Assembly (NCBI RefSeq): GCF_029784165.1
Contig: NC_073695.1
Span: forward strand, 53,713,967-53,777,966
From: Wyeomyia smithii
Taxonomy: Eukaryota; Arthropoda; Insecta; Diptera; Culicidae
Reading direction: 5' to 3'
DNA: 64,000 nucleotides
Under the pieces are notes generated by a model. It did no database searches. It was not told where the DNA came from and worked only from the letters and a program-made list of their open reading frames with translations. The first letter of the stretch is position 1; each line of letters begins with the position of its first letter. Of the stretch, positions 1 to 12,441 are shown in pieces. The translations under genes and the position numbers were made by a program.

Positions 1-49
1 TTCAAAGATGAGCATGAGCATGAGCATGATTGACCGCCCGCGGTTGCTA

Positions 50-192
50 CTCCGTTATTGCCAGATCAGCTGTAATTACACAGAGAACCAACAGATGATG
101 CTTGGGACCAACATGCATCCTCAATGTGTAAAAACTGGTGACCTTAATCTTTATATTAGGCAATACCAGCGCCGGCCGCATCCGAATGCAGG
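50..192 (-). repeat. Dispersed repeat, copy A
   Basis: The reverse complement of this stretch matches 51,300-51,447 closely over about 145 bases. Both copies keep an open frame with the shared peptide pieces IRMRPALVLP, VTSFYTLR and TADLAIT. The two lie in opposite orientation. I do not recognise the family; the conserved frame may be coding sequence of a mobile element or may simply reflect recent copying. Confidence 0.6.
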
Positions 193-277
193 TCAAAGAA
201 GGAATTTGTATAGGAAAATGTTGACGTGATACTCGCTTTTTGGAAGCCGAGAACACCTCTGCACTTCCACGAGAAAT

Positions 278-507
278 CACTGGGATGTTGGAGAAAGGGC
301 AAGGTACACAGCAGGGTTCGTTTTGGCAAACGATGCGCTGATTTCGAGTGTCGGGTTCTTTAGAACAAGTATCGCGCGAGCAAGTTCATTATATCCGTCA
401 CGATATTCATAATGCGATTCGAAGTCATTCAGTTTGACAATGTAACACCGCAACAATAAATCGTACGCAAGGATACTGGACCTTTGATCAAATTGGGACA
501 ACTTCAA
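278..507 (-). CDS. Unidentified ORF or exon remnant
   Basis: An open frame on the minus strand that stays open about 13 codons beyond its first usable start (to roughly 545). The peptide is helix-prone and mixed in composition (for example FDQRSSILAYDLLLRCYIV), unlike the low-complexity chance frames around it. There is no recognisable domain, no convincing splice sites and no partner exons. It could be an exon of an unseen gene, part of an old element, or chance. Support is weak. Confidence 0.2.
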
Positions 508-545
508 ATGATATGATATTTCCTCGTAAGGTGATCCTTTTTACA

Positions 546-2970
546 CCGAAATCAGTTGCGCGTTGTTGATCTATATGTAGATAATTCGACCTCATGGAGG
601 TACCGACGCGGAGTCTGTAGGGGTTCGGTCAACCGGACATTTTCTACCTAACAGATCGACCAACGACGTTTCTCGTATACACTTTGTCTGCTCTAAAAAA
701 CGATAAGATACCGCGAAAAACGCTTATTACGAAAACTAACCATGAGTATATTTCTAGCTAAACGTCGCGATCCTCTGCGTACGACGCACGCGATGTAGCC
801 CATGCTATTCGTGGCAATCAGCTATTTGTCTATCCCGAGTCAATCCCAATCCCGAGAAGAAACGAACGCACGTCGGCCGTCGCGATTCTTGGGAAGGTAT
901 ACATCGCGTTTTCGTTAATCGCGATATTTATCGACCGGACGAAATCTTCGGTTAAACAGTCACAGTGAGACATGAACAAGTATCTGGGTATACCCCTCGA
1001 AATCATTATATTCCGAAAACGTTAATATAAGTAAAATTCTCCCGAGCCGGAAACGCGGTTTACATCGAAACACTACGACATTTCACGCCGATTCTATCTT
1101 AGTTGTCGATGCGAATGTTGCCTATTAAATAGAAAAATTGGCAAAGTTTCATGCATACAAAGCCTTATTAATTTAAAAATGAAAATTTCCATATAGCCCT
1201 CCATCGAGCTAATATAGTCTTAAGTTTGTTAACAAAATGCCGACCTAGTCATTATTGGAACATAGTATACAAAACATAAGCAGCCCAAAAGCTAGAAAAA
1301 TCGAAAAAGTGAAACATAAGATTTCATGTATTATCCACAACCATTGCTTTCGAGGTGAACACATGTTTGGCTGATAGAACCCTACTTGAAGCCTGACCGT
1401 GCAAAAACGTGGTAGATGACGGATTCGAGGCATACTATGCGTCATGTTGGCTCATTACTAAGTTGAGCTACTCATTACCTTGGGTGTGATCCTGTTGGAA
1501 AGATAGAAAAATGGCAAAGCTTGGTGTATCTAAAACATTAAGTGCAAACATCAGGTGTAGATGTACATACTAATCCAAAGTCTTAAAATTATTGATAAGA
1601 CCAAACCAATCATGATTATTTCAGGCTGACTAAATAGTCATCAGATGTCAAACTCAACTTTGTTGAATTTTCTATTACCTGTCATGCGAGAGTCAGTGCG
1701 TTCAAAAATTCATTGCACACGACATATCAGTGATTACATATCAATTAATCTATTCCACCATAAATTCTAATAAACAATACTATTACACAAAACTACACGA
1801 GAAAAAGGCTCCAGAAAAACACCTTAATTGCACTCTGTTTTCAATTTGGACATTCAAAACTGTAACAGTTAAACATTCATGACGAGCACAATCAAAACGG
1901 CGTGCTACGTCGTTCCACAAACTGGCAACTACGTGGTATTCGGTGGATCATCACATGATGTGAACTATATTCGAACGCGGACCATTTAGGAAAATAAATA
2001 TAATACCAAACGCAAATCGTGTATGTCGTATCGAGCCCATTGATAAGTTAACTCACCTGACAATTCTTAGTGCTTTTACTTGTGGGAGAAAAAAGTAAAA
2101 CAGTAAAACATCATCGCACAATCTGGTTTGCAAACAAAAAAAAAAAAAAAACTACTCGCAGCCGAAAAGCTACCACACCTCGTGCACCCAACAGATCACA
2201 CATTCACACTTCTGCCAAAGTCCAAAGCCCGCTAAAACCCACTACACACAGAGCCTATGCATTCTTGATACAAAAAAAAGCATATACTCATCTGTTTTAT
2301 TTTGGTTATGCCTATGCCAGCGAAACAAGCGCCGACTAGCACAGCGCAACGCTACTCTCTCCGCTCTTCAGGTAGTGCAATTCTCTTCGATCACAGCACC
2401 ATGCACTCCATTTTCGCACGTTAATAATGAACCGCTAGTTAGCGCGACGCACGAAGTTGGCACTCACACTCACGCAACCTAACTTGCCTTACAATTTTCA
2501 GTTTGATTTCGTGGATAAATTATAACTTCCACTCAAGAAACACTGTGTTTTTCACAAAACCTTCACTTTTCTCACTTAGATGAAGCATCACAGATCACAA
2601 CTTTACACTTTTTAACAAGTTTGGCCCCTAAAATCACTTATAAATCAATGACTTTAACGGATAGCTTTCGGGGCACGTATTATCAGTTAGCCTTGTTGCC
2701 AGCCTCCTCTATAAATCGGTTGTTTTCAAAGATGGAAAAAAACTTTTTTCACAAAGTTACTTAAAATTATTGGAGCTATAACATTGTAGAACAAGCTTTT
2801 CTTCTATCTTCAAAGATAAGAAAGTTAGATAGTTGATTGCTTCGAAAATTTTGGTCACCCTAATTTTTGATAATTTTTCAATAAGCGCATTATCATATGT
2901 AACAACTTTGTAGAAGAAAGTTTTTCTCTAAAACATTGCTACAGAGCTCTAGACCCAAATTTCCCCCTAA
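546..2970. other. No gene recognised
   Basis: About 2.4 kb with only short frames. There is an A-rich run near 2,138-2,152 and somewhat GC-richer sequence at 600-1,000, but no motif, splice signal or repeat I can assign. Confidence 0.4.
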
Positions 2971-3227
2971 ATTTGGTTTCTGGACCATTGTGCAATGGCA
3001 ACGGTACTGTAGTAGTCACACCGGAGACAGCTGCTGAACAGTTTTTTCGTCTCTATGATCTGGAACCGCTTACCAAAGCCATCCTCACGAGCTCTGCACA
3101 ATTGCTCAAGTATAGTAAGGACCGCACCAAGAGGCACACTTCGGCGAATTTACTCTACGACGTTGCGTGGACTGACAACTTCGGTTCTGGCTTTTTGAAC
3201 AAAATGGAGGTAGAGGCCCAGCTGGTC

Positions 3228-3430
3228 TCGAGGTACGATGCTGGCCTAACAAACCAGTCGTCGCTGGTTCGAGTCTCGGCTCGAGAGAAACTGTTAGTGT
3301 CAGTATGATCGTAACGCTAGCCTCGCAATTAACCTGTACACTTAACAGTTGCCTGCGAAGTATGTATGTAACAAACAGAAGGTCAAGTTCCGAGTAGGAA
3401 TGTAGCACCAAGGCTTTGCTTTGCTTTTTG
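3228..3430 (+). mobile_element. tRNA-derived SINE (fuller copy)
   Basis: The head resembles a tRNA: a box-A-like stretch near 3,241 and a box-B-like GGTTCGAGTCTC near 3,267. The body ends in a short TTTGC-type tail at 3,414-3,430. The 3' body is found again at 62,905-63,036, including GTCCTGTACA-like and ATGTAGCACCAAGGCTTTGC segments, which shows that it is dispersed. SINEs of this build are transcribed by RNA polymerase III and mobilised by partner LINEs. The open frame 2,973-3,308 across its 5' edge is not taken as a gene. Confidence 0.65.
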
Positions 3431-3439
3431 GACGTAGAG

Positions 3440-4950
3440 GAAGCTGAAGAACGCTGGTTTTCGGAGGACTGGTCAAGCACAATCGCATCTAGAAGCTGGG
3501 TTTTGCACCACTAAGAACTCCATGGGCAGGCTTCCCTTTTCATGGCAAACTCCTCAAATTCTTTATTCCAGCTTCAATACAGATTCAGATGTCAATCGAA
3601 GCAATCGATGACATCGTGTACTTGCAATCATCTTCCTTAACGTCGGGTACTGTAGCAGTGCATGTACCTACGTGTCGCTGCTTCTGGAAGTACGCATTCG
3701 AGTAGCGTTTGGTTTAATCCATAGCTCACTTTGCTCATTGAAAGATCACCTACGACTTACCATGCCTCTTTAGAGACGTTCGTAAATAGTGGAAACCGTT
3801 GTATCGCGTCAGGTCCGGATTTTCATGCATCAGTGATTTGAGAGTATCATGGTAGCTATTAGTCAAATTCTTTCATTGAATTATTATCGTAGATAATAAT
3901 TTTATATTGACAGAATCCCAATCACAATTAGTGTAATGTCATAGTCCCCAAAAAAATTTTTTTTTCTGAATATCATAACTTTTTTTCCTGATTTCTCCAT
4001 GATCTGACCGGTTGCATTGTTGCATCTTTTGTATCAAAAAAATTGATGTTTAATAAATGATATTTTTTAGATAAATAATTTTTAATTTTTCTTTTGACTT
4101 TTTTCCAAAAAAAAAAACTTCTTTTTTGAGTGTGTCTTTTTTTTTAGAAAGACAAAACTATTATCTACAACTTTGTCGAAGACTTCACACCGATCAAACA
4201 AACCGGTTTAGCCCCAAAATTATTTGTGATCATCAATACCTTCCCAAAATAGCATTTTTCAATAGCTTCTCAAAAATGAGTCGAGTTCCAAGAAATTAAA
4301 CCAATAGCACGAAATGGCATTTCTTGCTTTTAGAAACGTCTATGCAAAGTTTCAGCCAAAACAAATATGATAATTTGAAAAAATATATTTATTTTTCTGG
4401 AACTGCTCAATTAGTTTAATCTATACACAACATACAACAGCTAATAATTTTCCTCAAATATAGTTTCAACTATGTTTTGAGGACTTGTTTACCATCTTAA
4501 ATTTCTTCATCCAAAACACCAGATTATGATAAAAAAAATTATATGTGATTTACTGTGTCTTATATAGTCTCTGTATCAATATTGAACCAGTTGAAATTGT
4601 TTTAATAATTTTAAGCTAAGAATTTTCAGCACACTGCGGTCTCAATATTTCTCTCAAATTTGAACTTTTTTCGGACTGTTAATATAGGGACTGTAATGCT
4701 GGCAGGCTGAGGCGATTGCGTTTCATCGATTTCGTTAGGCCAACAGCTGCTCGAACCAGAGATGCCAGAACAATTTCGTGTAAATCTGTAGATTCTACGA
4801 ATTTTTTCCTTATGGTAAAAATTTCAATAAAAAGTGAAAGTTTGTGTAAACAACACTGGTCGACAAAAGAAAAAAAAATACGGCCCTAAAGCTCAAAATA
4901 TTTGCCCTAGAAAGATAATACCTATGAATTTGTGAATGCAAAAGCGCATC
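3440..4950. other. AT-rich intergenic DNA, MITE-like pieces
   Basis: Mostly T/A-rich sequence without coding signal. The part near 4,150-4,230 (CAACTTTGTCGAAGAC and flanks) resembles 50,755-50,810, so this is probably an old non-autonomous DNA element. No ends could be defined. Confidence 0.35.
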
Positions 4951-4959
4951 AAAGTTAGG

Positions 4960-5065
4960 GTTTGCTATCCCGGGAACGATTTCCCGCGAAAAAGCTTTTT
5001 CCGGGATTCGCGGATCCCGGGAACAGAAATATTGATTCCCGGGATCCTGGGATTCCCGAGTTCCA
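4960..5065. repeat. Cluster of CCCGGGA motifs
   Basis: A GC-rich island in AT-rich DNA in which CCCGGGA or its complement recurs about six times in 100 bases, in both orientations. A related GGGATCCCGG stands near 6,010. Such arrays occur in the subterminal parts of some hAT elements, so this may be a hAT remnant (inference). No transposase is visible. Confidence 0.45.
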
Positions 5066-7089
5066 CGAAAATTTTTGTAAGATTCTCTATAGTTTCCTAT
5101 TCAATAGTGCAATAAAACTAAATTCGTCAAACTACTGCGACCTGAGATAAATCATTTAATAAAACTCAAATTCAGTATTTTATCGTAAAAATCAACTTTG
5201 CATGTTAATTATTTTAATTCATATGCTCTTAGACTGACTTATTTTAAGTCGTATTGAAACGATTATTCAGTATCCTATCATTTCCTTCTGGTTTGTCTCG
5301 GTCACAGAAAACCACCGAATAGCGAAATAACGAACCAAAATTCTTCCTCGGAATCTTAGCCCTAATCAACGGTGATATGAACTCCAAAAGGGTTTGAAAT
5401 GTTGTTCTGTAAATTTGAGACTAGATTTGCAACGCAGTTTATTTAAAAAAATCGCATTGACAAAGCAAACATATTTGATAAAAAATAGCGATGAGGTTTG
5501 CTATCGCTCAAGAAATCATAAATGTTTACTGTTTGCCCAAAAATTCCGTATCAAATATAGCAAATATTATCTTCGTCTAATGCCTGCCTAACGCTCAGTT
5601 TTCTCTTCAACAAACTGAAGGGATCGGACACCAGTTTTCAATTAAATGTAGCAAGAGCTGTAATCGGTGATTCGAAAGTATTCTAGATTCAGCAGACTTG
5701 AGCAAAGTTTTACAGAAGACATATAAATAACATTTTTGAGCTTAACGGAAAGTTGTCAGCGGATCTGAAGCGATTGACGACATGAATACCCTTAATCCTT
5801 CTTTTCTGCAAATATGTGCTACAAAAATCGATCACGAATTTCTGATGTTATTCAATTCACGTTCAAGCGTTTTGTATCTCATTTGTTTTTTTGTTCTTCA
5901 AGCGAATTGAGAATGAAATTGTAAACAATTTTTTATTGCCTTTTTGTTTATCAAACTTCATTTAAAATCTCATTTTTGTTATTGTCACTAGCAACCATAT
6001 TTTTTAAAACGGGATCCCGGCCCTAAAGGCCGTATATTTTTATTAGTCTCTTTCAACTTCGTAGTCGCGAATTTCTACACCAGCCGATGACGTTTTGAAA
6101 CCTCATCTCAGTACAATGAGGTATACACAGGTGAAGAAGTGTAATAGTAGCAAAATAATGCCAAAAACACTTGCTTTTGGGTAGGCTGACCAGATATTCT
6201 CAGGGTAAAAACGGGACAAATGGGTTCAAGAAACGGGATGAAATTGATTTTTGAAAATGTTCACCAACCAAAGCATACAAACAATTATTCATTGCTTTGA
6301 TAAACTTTCCCGATACTAGAGAGTGTGATTTTTTGCAATGAGTTCCTGAAATTCGTCACATGATGATCGAGATTTAGACTAACAAATCAACTTCCAATCA
6401 CGACTTTTCCATCAATTCACGATAGGGGATGTCCTTCCAGTGCTCAATGGGCAAGAAATGGAATCTAGCGGAATGAAATTATTGGCGCTCTCAGGGTTTG
6501 ACCAATCGGTTTTCGATCTTCTACAAAGTTTCTTGGCATAGTTAGGGCTTCATTTTGGATGTTTGAATTAGTTCGGAATTTCGCCGCGCAGGTGGCGTTG
6601 CGATGCCAACTACTTTCCCTTACACGCTAGAGCTTGCGGTTTTCTACAAAGTTGTAGATCTCTTAATTCTATGAAACATTACAGAATATACGAAATTTCG
6701 AACTCTTGAAGTTTCGGAGATCTACGAGTTTTTATAAAATTTGTCTGAATTTCACGTTTTATTGTGATAATTTTATGAGTTCACACGAATTTATCTCTTG
6801 CTAATTTTTTTCTCGATAGAAATTGAATATTTACGTTGTTTTCTTCACAGTACAGAAGTTTTTGAAGTACTTAAGTGAAAATATTACACAAAATTTGAAA
6901 AAATACATAATTTTGTGAATTAGATATCTCATAAATCTGAAAAATTAAGAATCTTTATTTTCTGAATTTTTTTTTTTGTTCATCTATAATTTATTTGACA
7001 TGGCACAAATACAATTAAATGTTTAACGGCGCCAATTATATCTGGTAGCTTACTTTCTGAAGTATCTTAATAACTAAAAGCTAATTTTT
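5066..7089. other. No gene recognised
   Basis: About 2 kb of AT-rich DNA with only short, low-complexity open frames. The stretch 6,180-6,240 looks like a degraded MITE, but no ends can be set. Confidence 0.4.
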
Positions 7090-7305
7090 TATCCTCGCTG
7101 CCGACTACGAGCTGAAACTAAATGTAACTTAAAGCTATAATATTTGCATTAAAAGCACTGGTTTACTGTATGATGGTTTTCGTTGCCATAGTTAAGCACA
7201 TGTTCCGCTGCTAGGCCAAGATATTACGGACTGGCTTATTGGGTTGTCTCCCTCGGGCCTTGAGAGTATCGTGCGGGTCTGATTGCTGTTTCCGGACTCG
7301 GGGTC

Positions 7306-8440
7306 TTAACGTGTTCTTGTCGTTAGGCTGGATGCAGGCGGAAGGGGGTAGGACCAAACCGGGGCGTGGATGGATTTCAGGAAAACGTATATAAGGGACT
7401 TGTAGGATAGGTCACGGCTTGCCAAGACATCACGAACAGGAACAGCCGACTGCCTACCTTCGGCCTGCAGGGAAGCCATTAATTTAGACCTGGCGTCACG
7501 GTGTACAGAGCATGACCAAACAACGTGCTCTATGTCGTGATAACCTTCACCACAGGCACAGATACCACTTTCCCCGAGCCCAACACGACGGAGATGCGCG
7601 TCAAATCTATAGTGATTGGACATACATCCAACCCCTTGAACCACGGGTTCGTCGACACCTTGGGGATTATGGAATGTAACCACCTTCCCAGTTCCCCTCT
7701 GGTCCAAGCATTTTGCAAACTGATGATCGTATTCTGACGTACAAATGAGAAAAATTCATTAAAGGCAATTGGTCTTTCATAAATTCCACCGTTTGTTGCG
7801 CCCACCTTAGCCAAAGAGTCCGCTTTCTCATTGCCCGGTATTGAGCAGTGAGAAGAGACCCACGCTAAGGTAATCTGAACGATTTTCCGGATAAAGCACT
7901 CAGATGTTCCTGTATTTTCCCCAGGAAATACGGAGAGTGCTTAACATCTTTCATCGATCGGAGAGCCTCAATGGAACTGAGACTGTCCGTAAAGATGAAA
8001 TAATGGTCCGTGGGCATTTTTTCGATAATCCCTAGGGTGTACTGAATTGCAGCCAATTCTGCGACGTAAACAGAAGCAGGATTATCGAGCTTATGGGAGA
8101 CGGTTAAATTGTTATTGAAAATACCGAAGCCAGTGGACCCATCAAGAAGTGATCCGTCAGTGTAGAACATATTGTTGCAGTTGATGTTTCCATATTTATT
8201 GGAAAAAATTTTGGGGATCTGCTGCACGCGTAAATGATCCGGGATTCCACGAGTTTCTTCTATCATGGATGTATCGAAAAACACAGTAGAATCAGAAGTA
8301 TTTGATAAGTCGACACGATTTGAAATATTCGAAGAAGGGTTAATATTTTGGGACATGTGATGGAAATACAATGTCATAAAACGGGTTTGAGAATTAAGTT
8401 CGATTAACCTTTCAAAATTTTCAATCACGGGACGGTTCAA
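7306..8440 (-). pseudogene. ORF2 C-terminus: RNase H and Cys/His tail, broken
   Basis: The minus-strand frame 8,440-7,865 carries the RNase H core: FYTDGSLLDGSTGFG with the first Asp, ELAAIQYTLG with the Glu, and FTDSLSSIEAL with the next Asp. The last RNase H motif (SSHCSIPGNEKADSLAK) follows near 7,860-7,800 in another frame, and the tail CACGEGYHDIEHVVWSC lies in a third frame near 7,570. At least two frameshifts therefore split the domain. In intact relatives this enzyme removes the RNA strand of the RNA/DNA hybrid during target-primed reverse transcription. Confidence 0.85.
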
Positions 8441-8578
8441 GACCTCACATTTGATTTGAAATATTCGAAGAAGGGTTAATATTTTGGGACATGTGATGGA
8501 AATACAATGTCATAAAACGGGTTTGAGAATTAAGTTCGATTAACCTTTCAAAATTTTCAATCACGGGACGGTTCAAGA
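8317..8578. repeat. 126-bp tandem duplication with inverted junction
   Basis: Bases 8,317-8,442 are repeated at 8,453-8,578. The 10-base spacer (CCTCACATTT) with its left flank is the reverse complement of the sequence directly after the second copy: a 14-bp inverted pair at 8,439-8,452 and 8,578-8,591. The 136-bp offset shifts the frame by one and breaks ORF2 between RT and RNase H. Confidence 0.9.
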
Positions 8579-9654
8579 AATGTGAGGTCTTGATAAGAAT
8601 ACGAGAAGACAGGCTCCAAAAGCGGTTTTTCAATGGTAGTACTCCAGCTAAGACCTCCAAACTCATCGTATGGGTCGACTGCATGCAACCCAAGGCGATA
8701 CGCAAACAACGATATTGTATTCGCTCCAGTTTGATCAAATGTGTCAAGACAATATCGTTGTTTGGTAAAGCCTTATAAGGTCTCTTGGGTGGGCTCCCCA
8801 CCATTGTCCGGTTATTGTACGAAGAAAATTCACTCTTTGTTGACATTTTTTCATCAGATACCTAACGTGACAACCCCAGGTGCCTTTAGAGTCGAACCAG
8901 ACACCAAGATATTTGTGTACCAAAACCTGAGAAATCGTTTTACCCATTAATTGTGTTTGAAGCTGAGCAGGTTCATGCTTCCTAGAAAAAACTACTATCT
9001 CAGTCTTCTCCGGAGAGAATTCGATACCTAGCTGTAAAGCCCAAGCAGACAAATTGTCCAAGGTATCTTGCAATGGTCCTTGCAAATCGGCAGCTTTGGC
9101 TCCTGTAACAGAGATTACACTGTCGTCTGCAAGTTGTCTTATCGTGCATGAATTTGCCAGACATTCGTCGATGTCATTTATAAAAAGTTGTAAAGAAGGG
9201 GCCTTGAACATGAGCCCTGGGGAAGACCCATGTAGCTAATGCGAAAAGTTGCCAAATCGCCGTGCGTAAAATGCATGTGCTTTTCGGACAGCAAATTGTG
9301 CAAAAAATTGTTCAAAATTGGAGAAAATCCTTGTCGGTGAAGTTTACCCGAAAGAATGTCAATAAAAACGGAATCAAAAGCCCCCTTAATGTCCAAGAAC
9401 GCAGACGCCATTTGTTCTTTGCGAGCATACGCCAGCTGAACATCTGTTGAAAGCAACGCAAGACAATCATTCGTCCCTTTGGCACGGCGGAAGCCAAATT
9501 GAGTTTCTGATAGTAGACCATTTGATTCGACCCAGTGGTCTAAACGACGGAGTATCATTTTTTCCATCAATTTCCGGATACAGGATAGCATTGCAATCGG
9601 CCTATAAGAGTTGTGATCAGAAGCTGGTTTCCCTGGTTTTTGGATGGCGATCAC
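8445..9654 (-). pseudogene. I-type reverse transcriptase domain, frameshifted
   Basis: Two minus-strand frames (9,654-9,178 and 9,211-8,744), followed by an overlapping one (8,846-8,445), give a reverse transcriptase. Visible motifs are SYRPIAMLSCIRKLMEKMI, FGFRRAKGTNDCLALLS, the first catalytic Asp in FLDIKGAFDSV, GLPQGS before the palm, and a LADDS box holding the paired catalytic aspartates. KYLGVWFDSKG marks the thumb side. Frameshifts fall near 9,200 and 8,800. It continues directly from the endonuclease and leads into RNase H, so it is one broken ORF2. Confidence 0.88.
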
Positions 9655-11104
9655 CTTGCTCCAGGAACTTATTGAACAAGTTCAACAAGCGCCTCTTGGC
9701 ATTGCCGGGAAGATTCTTCAACAAGTTGAATTTGATTCTATCTAACCCAGGTGCGTTATTGTTACAGGACAGGAGGGCAACTGAAAATTCTGCCATCGTA
9801 AAAGGTGATTCTATCGCGTCGTGACCCGGAGACGTATCGCGAACAAAGTTTTGCGCAGGAACAGAGTCCGGACATACTTTCCTGGCAAAATCAAATATCC
9901 ACCGACTTGAAGACTCCTCGCTTTCGTTGACCGTTACGCGATTCCGCATTCTTCGGGCTGTGTTCCAAAGAGTGCTCATCGATGTCTCCCTCGACGTCTC
10001 GTTCACGAACCGACGCCAATATCCGCGTTTCTTTGCTTTAGCCAGGCTTTTAAGCTTGGTATTAAGCTCCGAATACCGTATATAGTCGTCGGGTATACCT
10101 CCCTTCTGGAAGGCCAAAAACGCGTCGGATCTTTGCGTGTAGACATCGGAGCACTCTTTGTCCCACCACGGAGTTGGAGGCCGCTCTTTGATCGTTACGC
10201 CGGGGTATTTCTTCGTTTGGGCTTGCAACGCGGCGTCGAGGATAAAGCCCGCGAGGAGGTTGTATTCTTCAAGTGGTGGGTGATGTTGAATCGACTCGAC
10301 CGCTTTTGAAATCATTTCCTCGTATAACTTCCAATCGACATTCCGTGTGAGGTCATACGGAATGTCAATTGGTCGCATGCGAGTTGAACCGTTAGTAATT
10401 GAAATAAGAATAGGCAGGTGGTCGCTACCGTGAGGATCGAGGATTACCTTCCATGTGCAATCCAACCGTAGCGACGTCGAACATAAGGATAGATCCAAAG
10501 TGCTTGGGCGCGCTGGAGGTTTCGGGATACGTGTCATTTCACCGTTGTTCAAAATAGTCATGTCGAAGTCATCGCAAAGGTTATAGATTAAAGAGGAGCG
10601 GTTATCATTGTAGGGGGAACCCCAAGCCACACCATGAGAGTTGAAGTCTCCCAAAATCAAACGTGGCGAGGGAAGAAGTTCTATTAAATCAAAGAGCAGC
10701 CGTTGCCCAACCTGTGCTCTGGGAGGAATTTATATTGAGGCAATACAAAGCTCTTTACCTTGTATTGTCATTTGACATGCGACAACTTCGATGCCTGGAA
10801 TCGAGGGGAGGTTAATACGATAGAGAGAATAGCACTTTTTAATTCCTAAAAGTACTCCTCCATATGGGGTGTCTCGATCAAGGCGAATAATATTAAAATC
10901 ATGGAAGTTGAGATCAATATTTGAAGTAAGCCAAGTTTCACAAAGGGAAAATGCATCGCATTTGTTTCTATTTATTAAAACTTTAAATGTATCCATTTTT
11001 GGTAAAATACTTCTACAATTCCACAGTAAGACAGAGATAGAATCCTTCGTATACGCAGATGAATTAGGCATCGAAGGATACAATCGCTGCAAGAAGGGGG
11101 CCAT
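9617..11104 (-). pseudogene. I-type endonuclease and linker, N-terminus of ORF2
   Basis: The first frame (11,104-10,730) begins ORF2 with ISVLLWNCRSILPK, LCETWL and YGGVLLGI, typical of AP-like endonucleases. It stops near 10,730, and the rest (10,660-9,617) supplies GDFNSHGVAWGS, the LDLSL motif and GSDHLPI with the catalytic Asp/His, then a basic linker into the RT. The enzyme nicks target DNA to prime reverse transcription. ORF2 opens inside the end of ORF1 (overlap 10,975-11,104), as in many I-type elements. Confidence 0.86.
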
Positions 11105-12441
11105 TGGGCAGTCAACTGCTTCAAAAATGATCTAACTGTTGGGAGGAATGCTGTAAGAAAAATTTTAATTGGATCGGGTACATTGAAAGTTTCAAAAATC
11201 CAGTCCACAATGTCAGAAAATTTCACTAATCCAGAGTTTGTTTCATCAACTGGGAGTGCAAAAGGAACAGCTGGGGTTTTAGATGTTCCTGGCAGTGCTG
11301 GGAACTCCTTCTGGGACTTTAAATTTGCAAGCCCAGGAGGAGTTTGCTTGGGTTTTTCCGCAGCACTGTTTGGTTTGTTTGTAACTTTTATTTCACTTTG
11401 GGAAATCTTAGGACCTTTTCGGGGAAGTTTAGGAGAGGAAATATTTTTCCTCTTTCTAGACGCCCCAGGATTGGCATAAGTTGTTCCCGCTGGTGAATCG
11501 TCAGAATCGGTTTCATCAGAGGACAACAGATCAAAGGGGTTCGATGTTATGGTAGAAGTGGTCACGGTCTTCTTCAGCATCTCAGCGTAAGATCGCTTTG
11601 AACGCTCCTTAAGTGACCGCTTGATTTTATCTCTGCGCTGCATGTACACCGGGCATGTGGAGAGCTCATGCTGATTTTCCCCGCAGTGAATACATTTTGC
11701 AGCATTTACACTGCAAGAATCGTCCACATGAGTTTCTCCACACTTGCTACATCGTGCCTTATTGCAGCAGTAGGCGGCTGTGTGGCCTAGCTGCATGCAA
11801 TTGGTGCAATTCATAACACGGGGTACATACAATCGCACAGGCAGACGAACCCGATCGATCGAGACGTGGCTAGGGAGAGCAGATCCGGCAAACGTAACAC
11901 GAAACGGGTCTGACGGAGTGTACACTTTTGTGCCGTTGACAAGAGACACAGACCGCAATTGCTTGCAATCTATGATCTTTACTTTTACGTCGTGACACAA
12001 AGCATTTTTGAAGCAGCCAAAACCGCTTGCCAAGATACACTCGACCGACAGACTCGAATCGGTTATGACACCGTCGATCTCCACGTCTCGTGCGGGTATA
12101 TAAACGCGATACTCGCGTGTGAAAAGCTCGGAGCGAGCAATAGCGTTGGCCTGTTCCAGGTCGCTGACCACGACACGGAGCTTGTTGGGTCCGACCTTGG
12201 AGATTTCGGTCACGGCCTTGTACCCCTACGTCAGGTCTTTCGAAATCTGCAGGATGTTTAACGGTTTCGATTTCGGTCCTGCTTTTGGCCGAAAGAAAAC
12301 AGTAAAGCTGCCCTGAGATCCGTCCGGGTAAAGCCTGGGGCGAGGGGGGACTGGAGAATTAACAGAGGAAGGGTTGGCAGGAGTGACAGGGTCGGAGGGG
12401 TTCGGGGATGGTGGCACGGGAGGCGAGGGATCTACATCCAT
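10975..12441 (-). pseudogene. ORF1 gag-like RNA-binding protein, frameshifted
   Basis: A start at 12,441 opens a Pro-rich N-terminus that stops at about 12,226; the sequence continues in another frame (12,213-10,975). The second part carries three zinc knuckles in a row, CTNCMQLGHTAAYC, CSKCGETHVDDSC and CIHCGENQHELSTC, then a Lys/Ser-rich region and a hydrophobic end. Such ORF1 proteins coat the element RNA and act in ribonucleoprotein formation. The break is one frameshift or stop near 12,220, so an intact relative would have about 480 residues. Confidence 0.87.

Noticed and set aside
2973..3308. 111-codon frame
   Set aside because: Its 3' third is the SINE; the 5' part has no recognisable domain or splice context.
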